From: Roseomonas marmotae
GTDB taxonomy: Bacteria; Pseudomonadota; Alphaproteobacteria; Acetobacterales; Acetobacteraceae
Direction: 5' to 3'
Length of the DNA: 64,000 bases
NCBI RefSeq assembly: GCF_017654485.1
Contig: NZ_CP061091.1
Coordinates: 524,501-588,500 of the forward strand
A model generated the notes under the pieces. That model had not been told where the DNA came from. It ran no database searches and saw nothing but the letters and a program-made list of their open reading frames with translations. Positions 37,497 through 45,860 of this stretch are shown here, one piece after another (positions within the stretch are counted from its first letter, which is position 1; each line of letters begins with the position of its first letter). A program made the position numbers and the translations under genes.

Positions 37497-38822
37497 ATGT
37501 ACGACCTGACACGCCGCGGGGCTCTGGGGCTTGGCGCCGGCGCACTGGCCGCCGGCCTGCTGCCCGGCCAGTCCCGCGCCGCCATCCCCATGGGCAATGC
37601 CACCGCGCCGAAGCTGGAAGTCGAGAAGGGTGCCAGCCTGCGCGTGCTGCGCCCCACCAAGTTCGTCGATGCCGACGAGACGGTGTTCCGCCAGAACACC
37701 CAGAAGTTCAGCGAGCAGACGGGCGTGCAGATCCGCGTGGATTTCGCGGGCTGGGAGGATCTGCGGCCGCAGACCGCCGTCGCCGCCAATACCGGCGCCG
37801 GGCCGGACGTGGTGGTGGCCTGGGCGGACGACCCGCATATCTATGCCGACAAGGTGCTGGACCTGACGGAGCTGGCCAGTTACCTCGGCCAGAAATACGG
37901 CGGCTGGATGGCTCTGCCACAGCGCTTCGGCAAGAAATGGGGCACGGACCAGTGGATCGCGCTGCCCATGGGCGGCTCCGGCGGTCCCTGCGTCTATCGC
38001 ATCTCCTGGCTGAAGGAAGCGGGCTTCGACAGCCTGCCGACGGACCATGCCGGCTTCCTCAAGGCCTGCCAGGCGCTGAAGGCCAATGGCCATCCGGCCG
38101 GCTTCGCACTGGGCAATGCAGTAGGCGACGGCAATGCCTATTGCAACTGGCTGCTCTGGAGCCATGGTGGCATGGTGGTCGATGAGCAGGGCAAGGTCGC
38201 CATCAACAGCCCCGAGACCATCAATGCGCTGAAATACGCGCGGGACCTGTACCAGACCTTCATCCCCGGCACGCTGTCCTGGGGCGATGTCAACAACAAC
38301 CGCGCCTATGCGGCGGGCGAGATCGGGCTGACGCAGAACGGCGTCTCCATGTATTTCTCGCTGAAGAACGACCCCAAGACCGCGGCCGTCGCCGCCGATA
38401 CCGGCATGGCCCGCATGCCGCTGGCCCCGGGCGGCCAGATGGCGGAAAACGTGCTGCTGCTGAACGCCATGGTGTTCAAGCACACGAAATTCCCCAATGC
38501 GGCCAAGGAATACCTGCGCTTCATGATGGAGGCGGAGCAGTATGACACCTGGCTGACCGGCTGCGGCGGCTATTGGTCGCATCCGCTGAATGCCTATGCC
38601 GAAAGCGAGGTCTGGAAGAACGACCCGAAGCTGGCCGTCTATCGCGACACCAACACCACGCCCTTCTGGTCCGGCTACAAGGGCCCGATCAGCCAGGCTT
38701 CCGGCTCGGTCGCCGCGGATTACGTGGTGGTGCAGATGTTCGCGGCCGCCTCCTCCGGCCAGTCGACGCCCGAGGATGCGGCGCGCGAGGCCGAGCGCCG
38801 TGCCCGCCGCTACTACCGCTGA
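37497..38822 (+). CDS. sugar ABC transporter substrate-binding protein (family 1)
   Basis: 441 residues from the ATG at 37497, with GAGGAGGA upstream; the earlier in-frame ATG at 37449 only adds Lys/Arg-rich sequence. A Tat-type signal, 'LTRRGALGLGAGALAAGLLP', ends near 'SRA|AIP'. The mature part is a family-1 binding protein with 'GPDVVVAWADDPHIYADKVL' and 'PMGGSGGPCVYRISWLKEAG'. Tat export implies folding before secretion. A GNRA-capped hairpin directly downstream probably stabilises its message relative to the permeases. Confidence 0.9.
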   Translation: MYDLTRRGALGLGAGALAAGLLPGQSRAAIPMGNATAPKLEVEKGASLRVLRPTKFVDADETVFRQNTQKFSEQTGVQIRVDFAGWEDLRPQTAVAANTGAGPDVVVAWADDPHIYADKVLDLTELASYLGQKYGGWMALPQRFGKKWGTDQWIALPMGGSGGPCVYRISWLKEAGFDSLPTDHAGFLKACQALKANGHPAGFALGNAVGDGNAYCNWLLWSHGGMVVDEQGKVAINSPETINALKYARDLYQTFIPGTLSWGDVNNNRAYAAGEIGLTQNGVSMYFSLKNDPKTAAVAADTGMARMPLAPGGQMAENVLLLNAMVFKHTKFPNAAKEYLRFMMEAEQYDTWLTGCGGYWSHPLNAYAESEVWKNDPKLAVYRDTNTTPFWSGYKGPISQASGSVAADYVVVQMFAAASSGQSTPEDAAREAERRARRYYR

Positions 38823-38843
38823 ACTGGCCTGCCGTTCGGCGCG

Positions 38844-38865
38844 GCCGTGGGGGAAACCCCACGGC
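38844..38865 (+). terminator. intercistronic hairpin with GAAA tetraloop
   Basis: Perfect 9-bp stem GCCGTGGGG / CCCCACGGC closed by a GAAA tetraloop, 21 bases after the binding-protein stop and 21 before the permease start. No T-run, so mRNA stabilisation or attenuation is more likely than full termination. Confidence 0.55.
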
Positions 38866-38886
38866 TGTCCTGCAAGGATATGAACC

Positions 38887-39852
38887 ATGTCCGTGAGCGC
38901 GACTGAGCGCACGACCAACTGGCGGCGCCCGCAGGTCAATCAGGGCTGGCTGGCGCGGCTCTTCGATTCCAAGACCTTCCTGGTCATCGCCTGCCTGACG
39001 CCGGCCCTGGGCCTGCTGCTGGTCTTCCTGACCTATCCGCTGGGCCTCGGCATCTGGCTGGCCTTCACCGATACGCATATCGGCCGCGGCGGCTATTTCA
39101 TCGGGTTCGAGAATTTCGAATCCCTCTGGCACGACCGTGTCTTCTGGGGAGCGGTCTTCTACACCGTCTTCTACACGGCGGTGGCCACGGTGCTGAAATT
39201 CGGCCTCGGCCTCTGGCTGGCGCTGCTGCTGAACGAGAACCTGCCGCTGAAATCGCTGCTGCGGGCCGTCATCCTGCTGCCGTGGATCGTGCCCACGGTG
39301 CTCTCGGCCATCGCCTTCTGGTGGATGTTCGACGCGCAGTTCTCCATCATCTCCTATATCCTGGTGGATAAGCTGGGACTGCTGGACCAGTATATCGACT
39401 TCCTCGGCACGCCCTGGGCCGCGCGCTGGTCGCTGGTCTTCGCCAATGTCTGGCGTGGCATTCCCTTCGTGGCCATCAGCCTTCTCGCTGGTCTGCAGAC
39501 CATCCCGCCCTCGCTCTACGAGGCCGCATTGCTGGACGGCGCCTCGTCCTGGCAGCGTTTCACGCGCATCACCGCGCCGCTGCTGATGCCGATCCTGGCG
39601 GTGGTGCTGACCTTCTCGGTCCTCTTCACCTTCACGGATTTCCAGCTGGTCTATGCCATCACGCGCGGTGGGCCGATCAACTCCACCCACCTGATGGCGA
39701 CGCTGGCCTTCCAGCGCGGCATTCCCGGCGGGCAATTGGGCGAGGGCGCGGCCATCGCGGTCTCGATGATCCCCTTCCTGGTCCTGGCCACGCTCTTCAG
39801 CTATTTCGCCCTTGCCCGCCGCAAGTGGCAGCAGGGAGAAGACAATGAGTAA
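38887..39852 (+). CDS. sugar ABC transporter permease (MalF/UgpA type)
   Basis: 321 residues, about six membrane spans. The N-terminus is polar ('SVSATERTTNWRRPQVNQGW') and the EAA loop is 'EAALLDGASSWQRFTRITAP'. CUT1 permease of the second sugar transporter. The last eight bases overlap the start of the next permease, so the pair is translationally coupled. Confidence 0.93.
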   Translation: MSVSATERTTNWRRPQVNQGWLARLFDSKTFLVIACLTPALGLLLVFLTYPLGLGIWLAFTDTHIGRGGYFIGFENFESLWHDRVFWGAVFYTVFYTAVATVLKFGLGLWLALLLNENLPLKSLLRAVILLPWIVPTVLSAIAFWWMFDAQFSIISYILVDKLGLLDQYIDFLGTPWAARWSLVFANVWRGIPFVAISLLAGLQTIPPSLYEAALLDGASSWQRFTRITAPLLMPILAVVLTFSVLFTFTDFQLVYAITRGGPINSTHLMATLAFQRGIPGGQLGEGAAIAVSMIPFLVLATLFSYFALARRKWQQGEDNE

Positions 39853-40726
39853 GGCCGCCACCGCGGATGACGGCTCCGACCTGCTCTCCTGGCAGTCGCG
39901 CCAGCGGCGGGTGGTGACAGTCTATCTGCCGCTCATCTGCTTCGTCGTCATCCTGCTCTTCCCCTTCTACTGGATGACGGTGACGACCTTCAAACCCAAT
40001 GCGGAGCTGTACGACTACAAGAACTACAACCCCTTCTGGGTGGTGAGCCCCACCCTGGCCAATATCAGGAAGCTGCTCTTCGAGACCAGCTACCCGTCCT
40101 GGCTCTTCAACACCATGCTGATCGCGGTCTGCTCCACCGTGCTCTCGCTGGTGGCTTCCGTGCTCGCCGCCTATGCCATCCAGCGGCTGCGGTTCAAGGG
40201 TTCGGCCTATGTGGGGCTGGCGATCTACATCGCCTATCTCGTGCCGCCCTCGATCCTCTTCATCCCGCTGGCCAGCATGGTCTTCCAGCTCGGCCTCTTC
40301 GACAGCCCCTTCGCTCTGATCCTCACTTATCCCACCTTCCTGATTCCCTTCTGCACCTGGCTGTTGATCGGCTATTTCAAATCCATCCCCTATGAGCTGG
40401 AGGAATGCGCGCTGATCGACGGCGCCACCCGGTTGCAGATCCTGCGGCAGATCACCCTGCCGCTGGCGGTGCCGGGGCTGATCAGCGCGGGCATCTTCTC
40501 CTTCACCCTGTCCTGGAACGAGTTCATCTACGCCTTGGCCTTCATCTCCTCCTCGGAGAACAAGACGGTGCCGGTGGCGATCCTGACGGAACTCGTGCAG
40601 GGCGATGTGTATCAGTGGGGGGCGCTGATGGCGGGCTCGCTGCTGGGCTCGCTGCCGGTTGCCATCTTCTATTCCTTCTTCGTGGACTACTACGTCTCCT
40701 CCCTGACAGGGGCGGTGAAGGAATAA
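39845..40726 (+). CDS. sugar ABC transporter permease (MalG/UgpE type)
   Basis: 293 residues from the ATG at 39845, inside the end of the upstream permease gene, preceded by GGGAGAAGAC. EAA loop 'ECALIDGATRLQILRQITLP'; C-terminal 'SLTGAVKE'. With the genes at 36380, 37497 and 38887 it completes a four-gene CUT1 transporter. A strong hairpin after it marks the end of this transcript. Confidence 0.93.
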   Translation: MSKAATADDGSDLLSWQSRQRRVVTVYLPLICFVVILLFPFYWMTVTTFKPNAELYDYKNYNPFWVVSPTLANIRKLLFETSYPSWLFNTMLIAVCSTVLSLVASVLAAYAIQRLRFKGSAYVGLAIYIAYLVPPSILFIPLASMVFQLGLFDSPFALILTYPTFLIPFCTWLLIGYFKSIPYELEECALIDGATRLQILRQITLPLAVPGLISAGIFSFTLSWNEFIYALAFISSSENKTVPVAILTELVQGDVYQWGALMAGSLLGSLPVAIFYSFFVDYYVSSLTGAVKE

Positions 40727-40736
40727 GCCACGGCAC

Positions 40737-40761
40737 GGGAGGAGGCCGCGCGCCTCCTCCC
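40737..40761 (+). terminator. terminator after the second sugar transporter
   Basis: Perfect 10-bp stem GGGAGGAGGC / GCCTCCTCCC with a 5-base loop, ten bases after the permease stop. No T-run. Downstream to 40851 nothing else is seen except the GGAGGAAA ribosome site of the next gene. Confidence 0.55.
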
Positions 40762-40851
40762 ACACGCGCTCGTTTCCCGCGGGGAACTGGATGGGCGCGC
40801 AGGAGCCGCTATCATCCTCCCCAGCCGAACCGGAAGAACGGAGGAAACGCC

Positions 40852-41910
40852 ATGCGCAGCTGGGCCCTGGTGGAATACGGAGCGCCGCTCCAGGAAATCG
40901 ACAGGCCGACACCGCAGCCGCAGGGGACCGAGGTCCTGGTCGAGGTCTCGCATTGCGGCGTCTGTCATTCCGACCTGCATACCTGGGAAGGCTATTACCA
41001 GCTGGGCGGCGGCCGGCGGCTGGAACACCGTACGCGCGCGACACTGCCGCTGGCCATCGGGCATGAGATCGTCGGCCGCATCGTCTCGGCCGGGCCGGAT
41101 GCGGGGCCGGTCCCGGTGGGGGAGCGGCGGATCGTCTATCCCTGGGTCGGCTGCGGCCATTGCGACCGCTGCCGGGATGAGCAGGACCAGCTCTGCCCGG
41201 ATACCAAGCCCATCGGTATCCGCCGGGACGGCGGCTTCGCCACCCATGTCATCGTGCCGCATCCGCGCTACCTGGTGGACCCCGGCGCGCTGAACCCGGC
41301 GCTGGCCGCGACCTATGCCTGTTCCGGCATCACCGTCTATTCCGCCGTCCGTAAGCTGATGCCGCTGCCGCCGCAGATCCCGGTGGTGGTGATGGGCCTG
41401 GGCGGGCTGGGGCTCTCGGCCGTCTCCATGCTGAAGGCCATGGGGCACGAGGCCATCATCGCCGCCGATGTCAGCGAGGCGAAGCTGGAGGCCGCCCGCG
41501 CCGGCGGCGCCAGCACCACCGTGCTGGCGAAGGGCGATGACATCGCCGCCCGGCTGACGGCGGCGGCCGGCGGCCCGCTGCGCGCGGCGATCGACCTCGT
41601 CAATTCCTCCGAGACGGCGCGCCTGCTGTTTGACTCCCTCGCCAAGGGCGGCACGCTGGTGCAGGTCGGGCTCTTCGGTGGGGAGATGACTGTCGACCTG
41701 CCGGTGATGGCGATGCGGGAGCTGGCGCTGCGCGGCAGCTATGTCGGCTCGCTGCGGGACCTGCGGGAGCTTGTGGCGCTGGCCAACAAGGGCGGGCTGC
41801 CGCCCATTCCCATCACGGAGCTGCCGCAGGACCAGGCCAATGAGGCGCTGCAGCGGCTCCGCAACGGCCAGAATCTCGGCCGCATGGTGCTGCGGGCCGA
41901 GGCCGTCTGA
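40852..41910 (+). CDS. zinc-dependent NAD(P) alcohol dehydrogenase (MDR family)
   Basis: 352 residues from an ATG behind GGAGGAAA. Catalytic zinc ligands appear in 'HCGVCHSDLHTWEGYYQ' (Cys, His) and 'LPLAIGHEIVGRIV' (His, Glu). The structural zinc site is the four-Cys cluster 'GCGHCDRCRDEQDQLC'. The Rossmann motif is 'VVVMGLGGLGLSAVSM'. It may oxidise a sugar alcohol or aldehyde brought in by the neighbouring transporter, but generic alcohol dehydrogenase is all that sequence supports. It is convergent with cobQ. Confidence 0.9.
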   Translation: MRSWALVEYGAPLQEIDRPTPQPQGTEVLVEVSHCGVCHSDLHTWEGYYQLGGGRRLEHRTRATLPLAIGHEIVGRIVSAGPDAGPVPVGERRIVYPWVGCGHCDRCRDEQDQLCPDTKPIGIRRDGGFATHVIVPHPRYLVDPGALNPALAATYACSGITVYSAVRKLMPLPPQIPVVVMGLGGLGLSAVSMLKAMGHEAIIAADVSEAKLEAARAGGASTTVLAKGDDIAARLTAAAGGPLRAAIDLVNSSETARLLFDSLAKGGTLVQVGLFGGEMTVDLPVMAMRELALRGSYVGSLRDLRELVALANKGGLPPIPITELPQDQANEALQRLRNGQNLGRMVLRAEAV

Positions 41911-41920
41911 GCAAAGCCGT

Positions 41921-41945
41921 CGGCGGGCGGATCATCCGCCCGCCG
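41921..41945. terminator. bidirectional terminator between the dehydrogenase gene and cobQ
   Basis: Perfect 10-bp stem CGGCGGGCGG / CCGCCCGCCG with loop ATCAT. It fills the 37-base gap between two convergent stops and ends two bases from the cobQ stop codon. Confidence 0.65.
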
Positions 41946-41947
41946 GC

Positions 41948-43408
41948 TCAGCGCGCCATGCCCAGCAGCGCGCCGATATCCACATGCCGCTCCAGATGCG
42001 CGGCCAGGCCATCCAGCGCGGCCTCCACCTCCGCCTCATGGCTGCGCGGCGCGGCGGCGGCGCCCAGCCGCGCCAGCCAGGCGGCGCGCTGCCCGTCATG
42101 CCCGAAGAGGCCATGGGCATAGGTGCCGGCCACACGGCCATCGGCGGAGCTGGCGCCATCCAGCCGCCCATCCGCCAGCCGCAGCAGGGGCCGCGCGGTA
42201 TCCGCCCCGGTGGTGCGGCCGATATGCATCTCGTAGCCCTCGAAGGGCACGCCATCGGCGAGGCTGCTGCCCCGTACCGCCTCCAGCCGCTTCTCGCCCG
42301 CCAGCACCGTCTCCACCTCCAGCAGGCTGAGGCCCGGCACCTCCCCCGGCGGGCCTTCCGCGCCCTCGGGGTCGGCGATGCGCCGGCCCAGCATCTGGTA
42401 GCCGCCGCAGAGCCCCAGCACCGCGCCCCCGCGCCGGCGATGCGCGAGGATGTCGATATCCCAGCCCTCCCGCCGCAGCGCCGCCAGATCGGCGATGGTG
42501 GATTTGGAGCCCGGCAGGATCACCAGCGCCGCCCCGGCCGGGATGGGCTGCCCGGGGCGCAGCAGGCGCAGGTCGATGCCGGGCTCGGCGGCCAGGGGGT
42601 CGAGGTCGTCGAAATTGGAGATGCGCGGCAGCAGCGGCACCGCCACGCAGGGCTTGCCCTGCTGCGACGGACCGATGCTCTCCAGCAGGTCCTGCGCGTC
42701 CTCGGCCGGCAGGCGGCGTGCGCCGTCGAAAAAGGGCACCAGCCCCAGCGGCGCCCAGCCGGTGCGGCGTGCGATCTCCGCCATGCCTTCGGCGAACAGC
42801 GAGAGGTCGCCGCGCATCCGGTTGACGATGAAGCCGCGGATCATGGCCGCGTCCGCCTCGGCCACGACATGCCGCGTGCCAACAAGGCTGGCGATCACCC
42901 CGCCTCGGTCGATATCCCCCACCAGCACCACCGGCACATCCGCCGCACAGGCAAAACCCATATTGGCGATGTCGCCCGCGCGCAGATTGATCTCGGAGGC
43001 CGAGCCCGCGCCCTCCACCAGCACGATATCGGCTTCTTCCCGCAACCGCGCAAAACTCTGCAGCACGAAGGGCAGCAGCGAGGGCTTCATCGCCTGGTAT
43101 TCGCGCGCCCGGACCGTGGCATGGACGCGCCCCTGCACGACCACCTGCGCGCCCACCTCGCTCTGCGGCTTCAGCAGCACGGGGTTCATGTGCACGCTGG
43201 GCGCCGCGCGCGCCGCGCGTGCCTGCAAGGCCTGGGCGCGGCCGATCTCGCCGCCATCGGGTGTCACGGCGGCGTTGTTGGACATGTTCTGCGGCTTGAA
43301 GGGCCGCACCCGCAGCCCGCGCCGGGTCAGCGCCCGCGCCAGGCCCGCCACCAGCAGGGATTTGCCGACGCTGCTGCCTGTGCCTTGCAACATCAAGGCA
43401 CGGGCCAT
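41948..43408 (-). CDS. cobQ: cobyric acid synthase
   Basis: 486 residues; amidates side chains b, d, e and g of adenosylcobyrinic acid a,c-diamide using glutamine and ATP. The start at 43408 gives '[20 protein letters not shown]', a P-loop of the dethiobiotin-synthetase type. '[20 protein letters not shown]' is diagnostic. The C-terminal glutaminase domain shows the nucleophile Cys in '[15 protein letters not shown]' and the His in '[14 protein letters not shown]'. Its ATG overlaps the cobO stop; cobU-cobO-cobQ form a minus-strand operon. Confidence 0.95.
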   Translation of the reverse strand: MARALMLQGTGSSVGKSLLVAGLARALTRRGLRVRPFKPQNMSNNAAVTPDGGEIGRAQALQARAARAAPSVHMNPVLLKPQSEVGAQVVVQGRVHATVRAREYQAMKPSLLPFVLQSFARLREEADIVLVEGAGSASEINLRAGDIANMGFACAADVPVVLVGDIDRGGVIASLVGTRHVVAEADAAMIRGFIVNRMRGDLSLFAEGMAEIARRTGWAPLGLVPFFDGARRLPAEDAQDLLESIGPSQQGKPCVAVPLLPRISNFDDLDPLAAEPGIDLRLLRPGQPIPAGAALVILPGSKSTIADLAALRREGWDIDILAHRRRGGAVLGLCGGYQMLGRRIADPEGAEGPPGEVPGLSLLEVETVLAGEKRLEAVRGSSLADGVPFEGYEMHIGRTTGADTARPLLRLADGRLDGASSADGRVAGTYAHGLFGHDGQRAAWLARLGAAAAPRSHEAEVEAALDGLAAHLERHVDIGALLGMAR

Positions 43409-44010
43409 CAGAACTCGATCCCTTCCTGCGCCTTCACCCCCGCCGCGAAATGATGTTTTATCAGTTTCATCTCGGTCACGAGGTCGGCGGCCTCGGTCAG
43501 CGCGGGCGGTGCGTTGCGGCCCGTCACGACCACATGCAAGGCGGGCGGGCGTGCCACCAGCGCGGCCACCACCTCCTCCACCGGCAGGTATTCGTAGCGC
43601 AGCGCGATACACAGCTCGTCCAGCACCAGCAGCCCCAGGCCCGGCCGCTGCATCAGCTCCAGCGCCTTGCCCCAGGCGCGGCGGGCGGCGGCCACGTCCC
43701 GCTCCCGGTCCTGGGTCTCCCAGGTGAAGCCCTCGCCCATGCTGTGCCATTCCAGCCCCGGCATGGCCTCCAGCGGCGTGCGCTCCCCGGTGCTCCAGGC
43801 GCCTTTGATGAACTGCACCACCCCCACCGAGCGTCCACGCCCGAGCATCCGCAGCGCCAGCCCGAATGCCGCCGTGCTCTTGCCCTTGCCGGCGCCCGTA
43901 TGGACCATCAGCAGGCCCTTCTCGATCGTCTTGCCGGCGACCTCGGCATCCTGCACCGCCTTGCGCTTCTGCATCTTCTCGCGATGCCGCGCAGCCTCCT
44001 CCCCGGTCAC
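43408..44010 (-). CDS. cobO: cob(I)yrinic acid a,c-diamide adenosyltransferase
   Basis: 200 residues, CobA/CobO-type corrinoid adenosyltransferase. The ATP motif is '[20 protein letters not shown]', followed by '[15 protein letters not shown]', '[15 protein letters not shown]' and '[20 protein letters not shown]'. The C-terminus '[19 protein letters not shown]' is the family ending. It transfers the 5'-deoxyadenosyl group from ATP to the reduced cobalt. Overlaps at both ends (ATGA with cobU, cobQ start in its stop) show a tight operon. Confidence 0.96.
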   Translation of the reverse strand: MTGEEAARHREKMQKRKAVQDAEVAGKTIEKGLLMVHTGAGKGKSTAAFGLALRMLGRGRSVGVVQFIKGAWSTGERTPLEAMPGLEWHSMGEGFTWETQDRERDVAAARRAWGKALELMQRPGLGLLVLDELCIALRYEYLPVEEVVAALVARPPALHVVVTGRNAPPALTEAADLVTEMKLIKHHFAAGVKAQEGIEF

Positions 44011-44519
44011 GGCAATTCTCCCTTCAGCAGCAGCGGCAGGCCGGCCGCGATGAAATGCACATGCTGCGCCCGCGCGGCGATCCGCTGGTTCAGCACCCCC
44101 GCCTTGTCCCGGAAGGCCCGGCCCAGCGGCGTCTCCGGCACGATGCCCAGGCCCACCTCATTGGCCACCAGCACCGTGGGCGCGGCACGGGCGGCCAGCA
44201 CCGCCTCCAGCGCCGCCGTCGCGGCCTCCACGTCCCGCCCGCCCAGCATCAGGTTGGTCAGCCAGAGCGTCAGGCAATCCACCAGCACCGGGCGCGCCCC
44301 CGCCGCCGCCAGCGCCACCGGCAGGCCCAGCGGCGCGTCCACCGTCTGCCATTCCGGCCCCCGGCGGGCGCGGTGCTCGGCGATGCGGGCGCGCATCTCC
44401 TCATCCCAGGCCTCGGCGGTGGCCAGATAGACCCAGGGGGCGGGGTGGCGGGCCACCAGCGCCTCCGCATGCCGGGACTTGCCGGAACGGGCGCCCCCCA
44501 GAACCAGAGTGATGCTCAT
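44007..44519 (-). CDS. cobU: adenosylcobinamide kinase/adenosylcobinamide-phosphate guanylyltransferase
   Basis: 170 residues (CobP in Pseudomonas nomenclature) from the ATG at 44519; a longer in-frame start at 44594 lacks conservation. The P-loop is '[18 protein letters not shown]', with '[20 protein letters not shown]' and the guanylylated-His region '[12 protein letters not shown]'. '[20 protein letters not shown]' completes the family pattern. It phosphorylates cobinamide and forms the GDP derivative needed by CobS. First gene of the cobU-cobO-cobQ operon, 73 bases from a divergent DUF3297 gene. Confidence 0.95.
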   Translation of the reverse strand: MSITLVLGGARSGKSRHAEALVARHPAPWVYLATAEAWDEEMRARIAEHRARRGPEWQTVDAPLGLPVALAAAGARPVLVDCLTLWLTNLMLGGRDVEAATAALEAVLAARAAPTVLVANEVGLGIVPETPLGRAFRDKAGVLNQRIAARAQHVHFIAAGLPLLLKGELP

Positions 44520-44592
44520 GGCAGCCAGGACTAGCCGAAAGCAGGCCGGGCTGGCTATCACCCGGCCTGAACCGACGCAGGAGGCAACCCCC

Positions 44593-44835
44593 ATGTCCGA
44601 TACCCCGCCCGACCGCCTCTCGAACGACCCGAGCAGCCCCTACTACAACGAGGCCCTGCTGGAGCGCGGCATCGGCATCCGCTTCAAGGGCGTCGAGAAG
44701 AACAATGTCGAGGAATACTGCGTCAGCGAAGGCTGGGTGCGGCTGGCCGTCGGCAAGGCGCTGGACCGCAAGGGCCGCCCGCTGACCATGAAGGTGACCG
44801 GGACGGTCGAGCCCTACTTCCGCGACGCGACCTGA
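44593..44835 (+). CDS. DUF3297 family protein
   Basis: 80 residues, full length for the family: 'DTPPDRLSNDPSSPYYNEAL' then 'LERGIGIRFKGVEKNNVEEY' and a C-terminal 'KVTGTVEPYFRD'. It is a small acidic soluble protein of unknown function, widespread in proteobacteria. It sits between the divergent cobU and repeat copy C, upstream of the B12 riboswitch; whether it has any link to cobalamin is unknown. GGAGGCAA precedes the ATG. Confidence 0.85.
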   Translation: MSDTPPDRLSNDPSSPYYNEALLERGIGIRFKGVEKNNVEEYCVSEGWVRLAVGKALDRKGRPLTMKVTGTVEPYFRDAT

Positions 44836-44837
44836 GG

Positions 44838-45109
44838 CCAGGGGGGCTCCGCCCCCTTGGAACCCCCGGGCAAAGGCAAAGCCTTTGTCCCGAGCTGGGG
44901 TGACAGTGCCACCCCAGAACCCGCCATCCGTTTTGCTCCTGTGGCACGGGGTTCCGCCGGAGGTCATGGACCTCCGGCGACTGCGGGTTCGGCCCGCTTG
45001 GCCGTTTCAGTGAAACCGGCCCCGTGGCCTCGCGCGCCATGGCTGTTCAGGCCGCACCCAAAACCCGAAGCGGGACCTGGGGTGGCCCGGAGGGGCAGAG
45101 CCTCTCCGG
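44838..45109. repeat. composite palindromic repeat, full copy C (reverse orientation)
   Basis: Same element as B, E and F but flipped. Order on the plus strand: outer hairpin (44838-44860), extra hairpin GGGCAAAGGC/GCCTTTGTCCC (about 44868-44892), inner hairpin GGGGTGACAGTGCCACCCC (44897-44915, identical to copy B), CCCGCCATCC, a short spacer, and the central palindrome CGCCGGAGGTC-ATG-GACCTCCGGCG (44955-44979, perfect 11-bp stem). A roughly 80-base spacer, AAAACCCGAAGCGGGACC, a truncated inner arm and an outer hairpin (45087-45109) follow. No gene in it. The riboswitch promoter begins 15 bases beyond. Confidence 0.85.
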
Positions 45110-45124
45110 CCCCCGGCATAAGGT

Positions 45125-45152
45125 TTGACAGCCCCTCCCCCCCGCCCTAACC
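45125..45152 (+). promoter_or_regulatory. promoter of the B12-riboswitch operon
   Basis: A perfect -35 box TTGACA (45125-45130) and CTAACC (45147-45152) match the alphaproteobacterial pattern TTGAC-N17-CTATAT with exactly 17 bases between the two boxes. Transcription would start near 45160, just before riboswitch helix P1 (45163). Confidence 0.65.
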
Positions 45153-45162
45153 CTGCCGGCAT

Positions 45163-45327
45163 TGATGGTCCTTCCGCGAGGAAGGTGAAAAGGGAACGCG
45201 GTGCGACACCGCGGCTGCCCCCGCAACTGTAAGCGGAGAGCATTCCGCCGCCCGTGCCACTGGGGAGCGATCCTCGGGAAGGCCAGGCGGGATGCGCCGG
45301 ATCCGCGAGCCAGGAGACCTGCCATCA
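45163..45327 (+). promoter_or_regulatory. cobalamin (B12) riboswitch
   Basis: Closing stem P1 pairs TGATGG (45163-45168) with CCATCA (45322-45327). Inside are the conserved AAAAGGGAA segment (45188-45196), the GCCCCCGCAACTGTAAGCGG core (45217-45236) and the B12 box AGCCAGGAGACCTGCC (45308-45323). Binding of adenosylcobalamin should reduce expression of DUF1636-cobW-cobN and probably the whole coupled run to cobJ. It is a class II-type AdoCbl/cobalamin element by motif. Confidence 0.95.
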
Positions 45328-45377
45328 CCCGTGAGATCGTGCCGCCGGGCGGGGTGCCCCGGATGGCAGAAGCGCCG

Positions 45378-45392
45378 GGCGGCGGGGCCGCC
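45378..45392 (+). other. GC-rich hairpin in the riboswitch expression platform
   Basis: Stem GGCGGC / GCCGCC with a 3-base loop, 51 bases after the riboswitch and 55 before the first start codon, in a 119-base very GC-rich leader. No T-run, so control may be by translation or Rho rather than by an intrinsic terminator. Confidence 0.35.
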
Positions 45393-45446
45393 GGGCGTGG
45401 ACCCCGGCGCCTGCGCGCCCGGGCGGTCGGCACCTCATGGACATGA

Positions 45447-45860
45447 GTGAGGTGCCCCTTGCACGAGGCTGAACAGGACAGGGCGCCGAGGCCCGTGCTG
45501 CATATCTGCGTCACCTGCCGCGCCGGCCGTCCGCTGGCCGAGGGCGAGGTGCCGCCCGGCCGCCATCTGCATGACGCCGTGGCCGCGCAGCTTGAGGGCC
45601 TGGAAGCACCGCCGGTCGAGCTGCGCGCCGTGAAGTGCCTGGCCGCCTGCGACCATGGCTGCACCGCCGCCATGACGGCCCCGGGCAAATGGGGCTATCT
45701 GCTGGGGCGGCTCGACCTCTCCCATGCCGCCGACCTGCTGGCCTATGGCGCCGCCTATGCCGCCAGCGGCAGCGGGGCGGTCCTGCCCTCCCGCCGCCCT
45801 GCCTCCCTGCGTTCGGTCGTGCTCGGCCGCATCCCTTCCTTGATGGAGCCCCAGTCGTGA
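45447..45860 (+). CDS. DUF1636 family putative metal-binding protein
   Basis: Up to 137 residues from a GTG at 45447; GTG at 45495, just before 'LHICVTCRAG', is an equally possible start and neither has a convincing ribosome site. Cys pairs are conserved: 'CVTCRAG' near the N-terminus and 'CLAACDHGCTAAM' in the middle, followed by 'GKWGYLLGRLDLSHAADLL'. Members of this family cluster with cobW and cobN in B12 loci, suggesting cobalt handling or a ferredoxin-like role; the function is not established. It is the first gene after the riboswitch and its stop overlaps the cobW start. Confidence 0.8.
   Translation: MRCPLHEAEQDRAPRPVLHICVTCRAGRPLAEGEVPPGRHLHDAVAAQLEGLEAPPVELRAVKCLAACDHGCTAAMTAPGKWGYLLGRLDLSHAADLLAYGAAYAASGSGAVLPSRRPASLRSVVLGRIPSLMEPQS

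Noticed and set aside
45328..45446. Extra small ORF in the riboswitch leader
   Set aside because: Short frames exist but none has a ribosome site or conserved composition; the region reads as expression platform.
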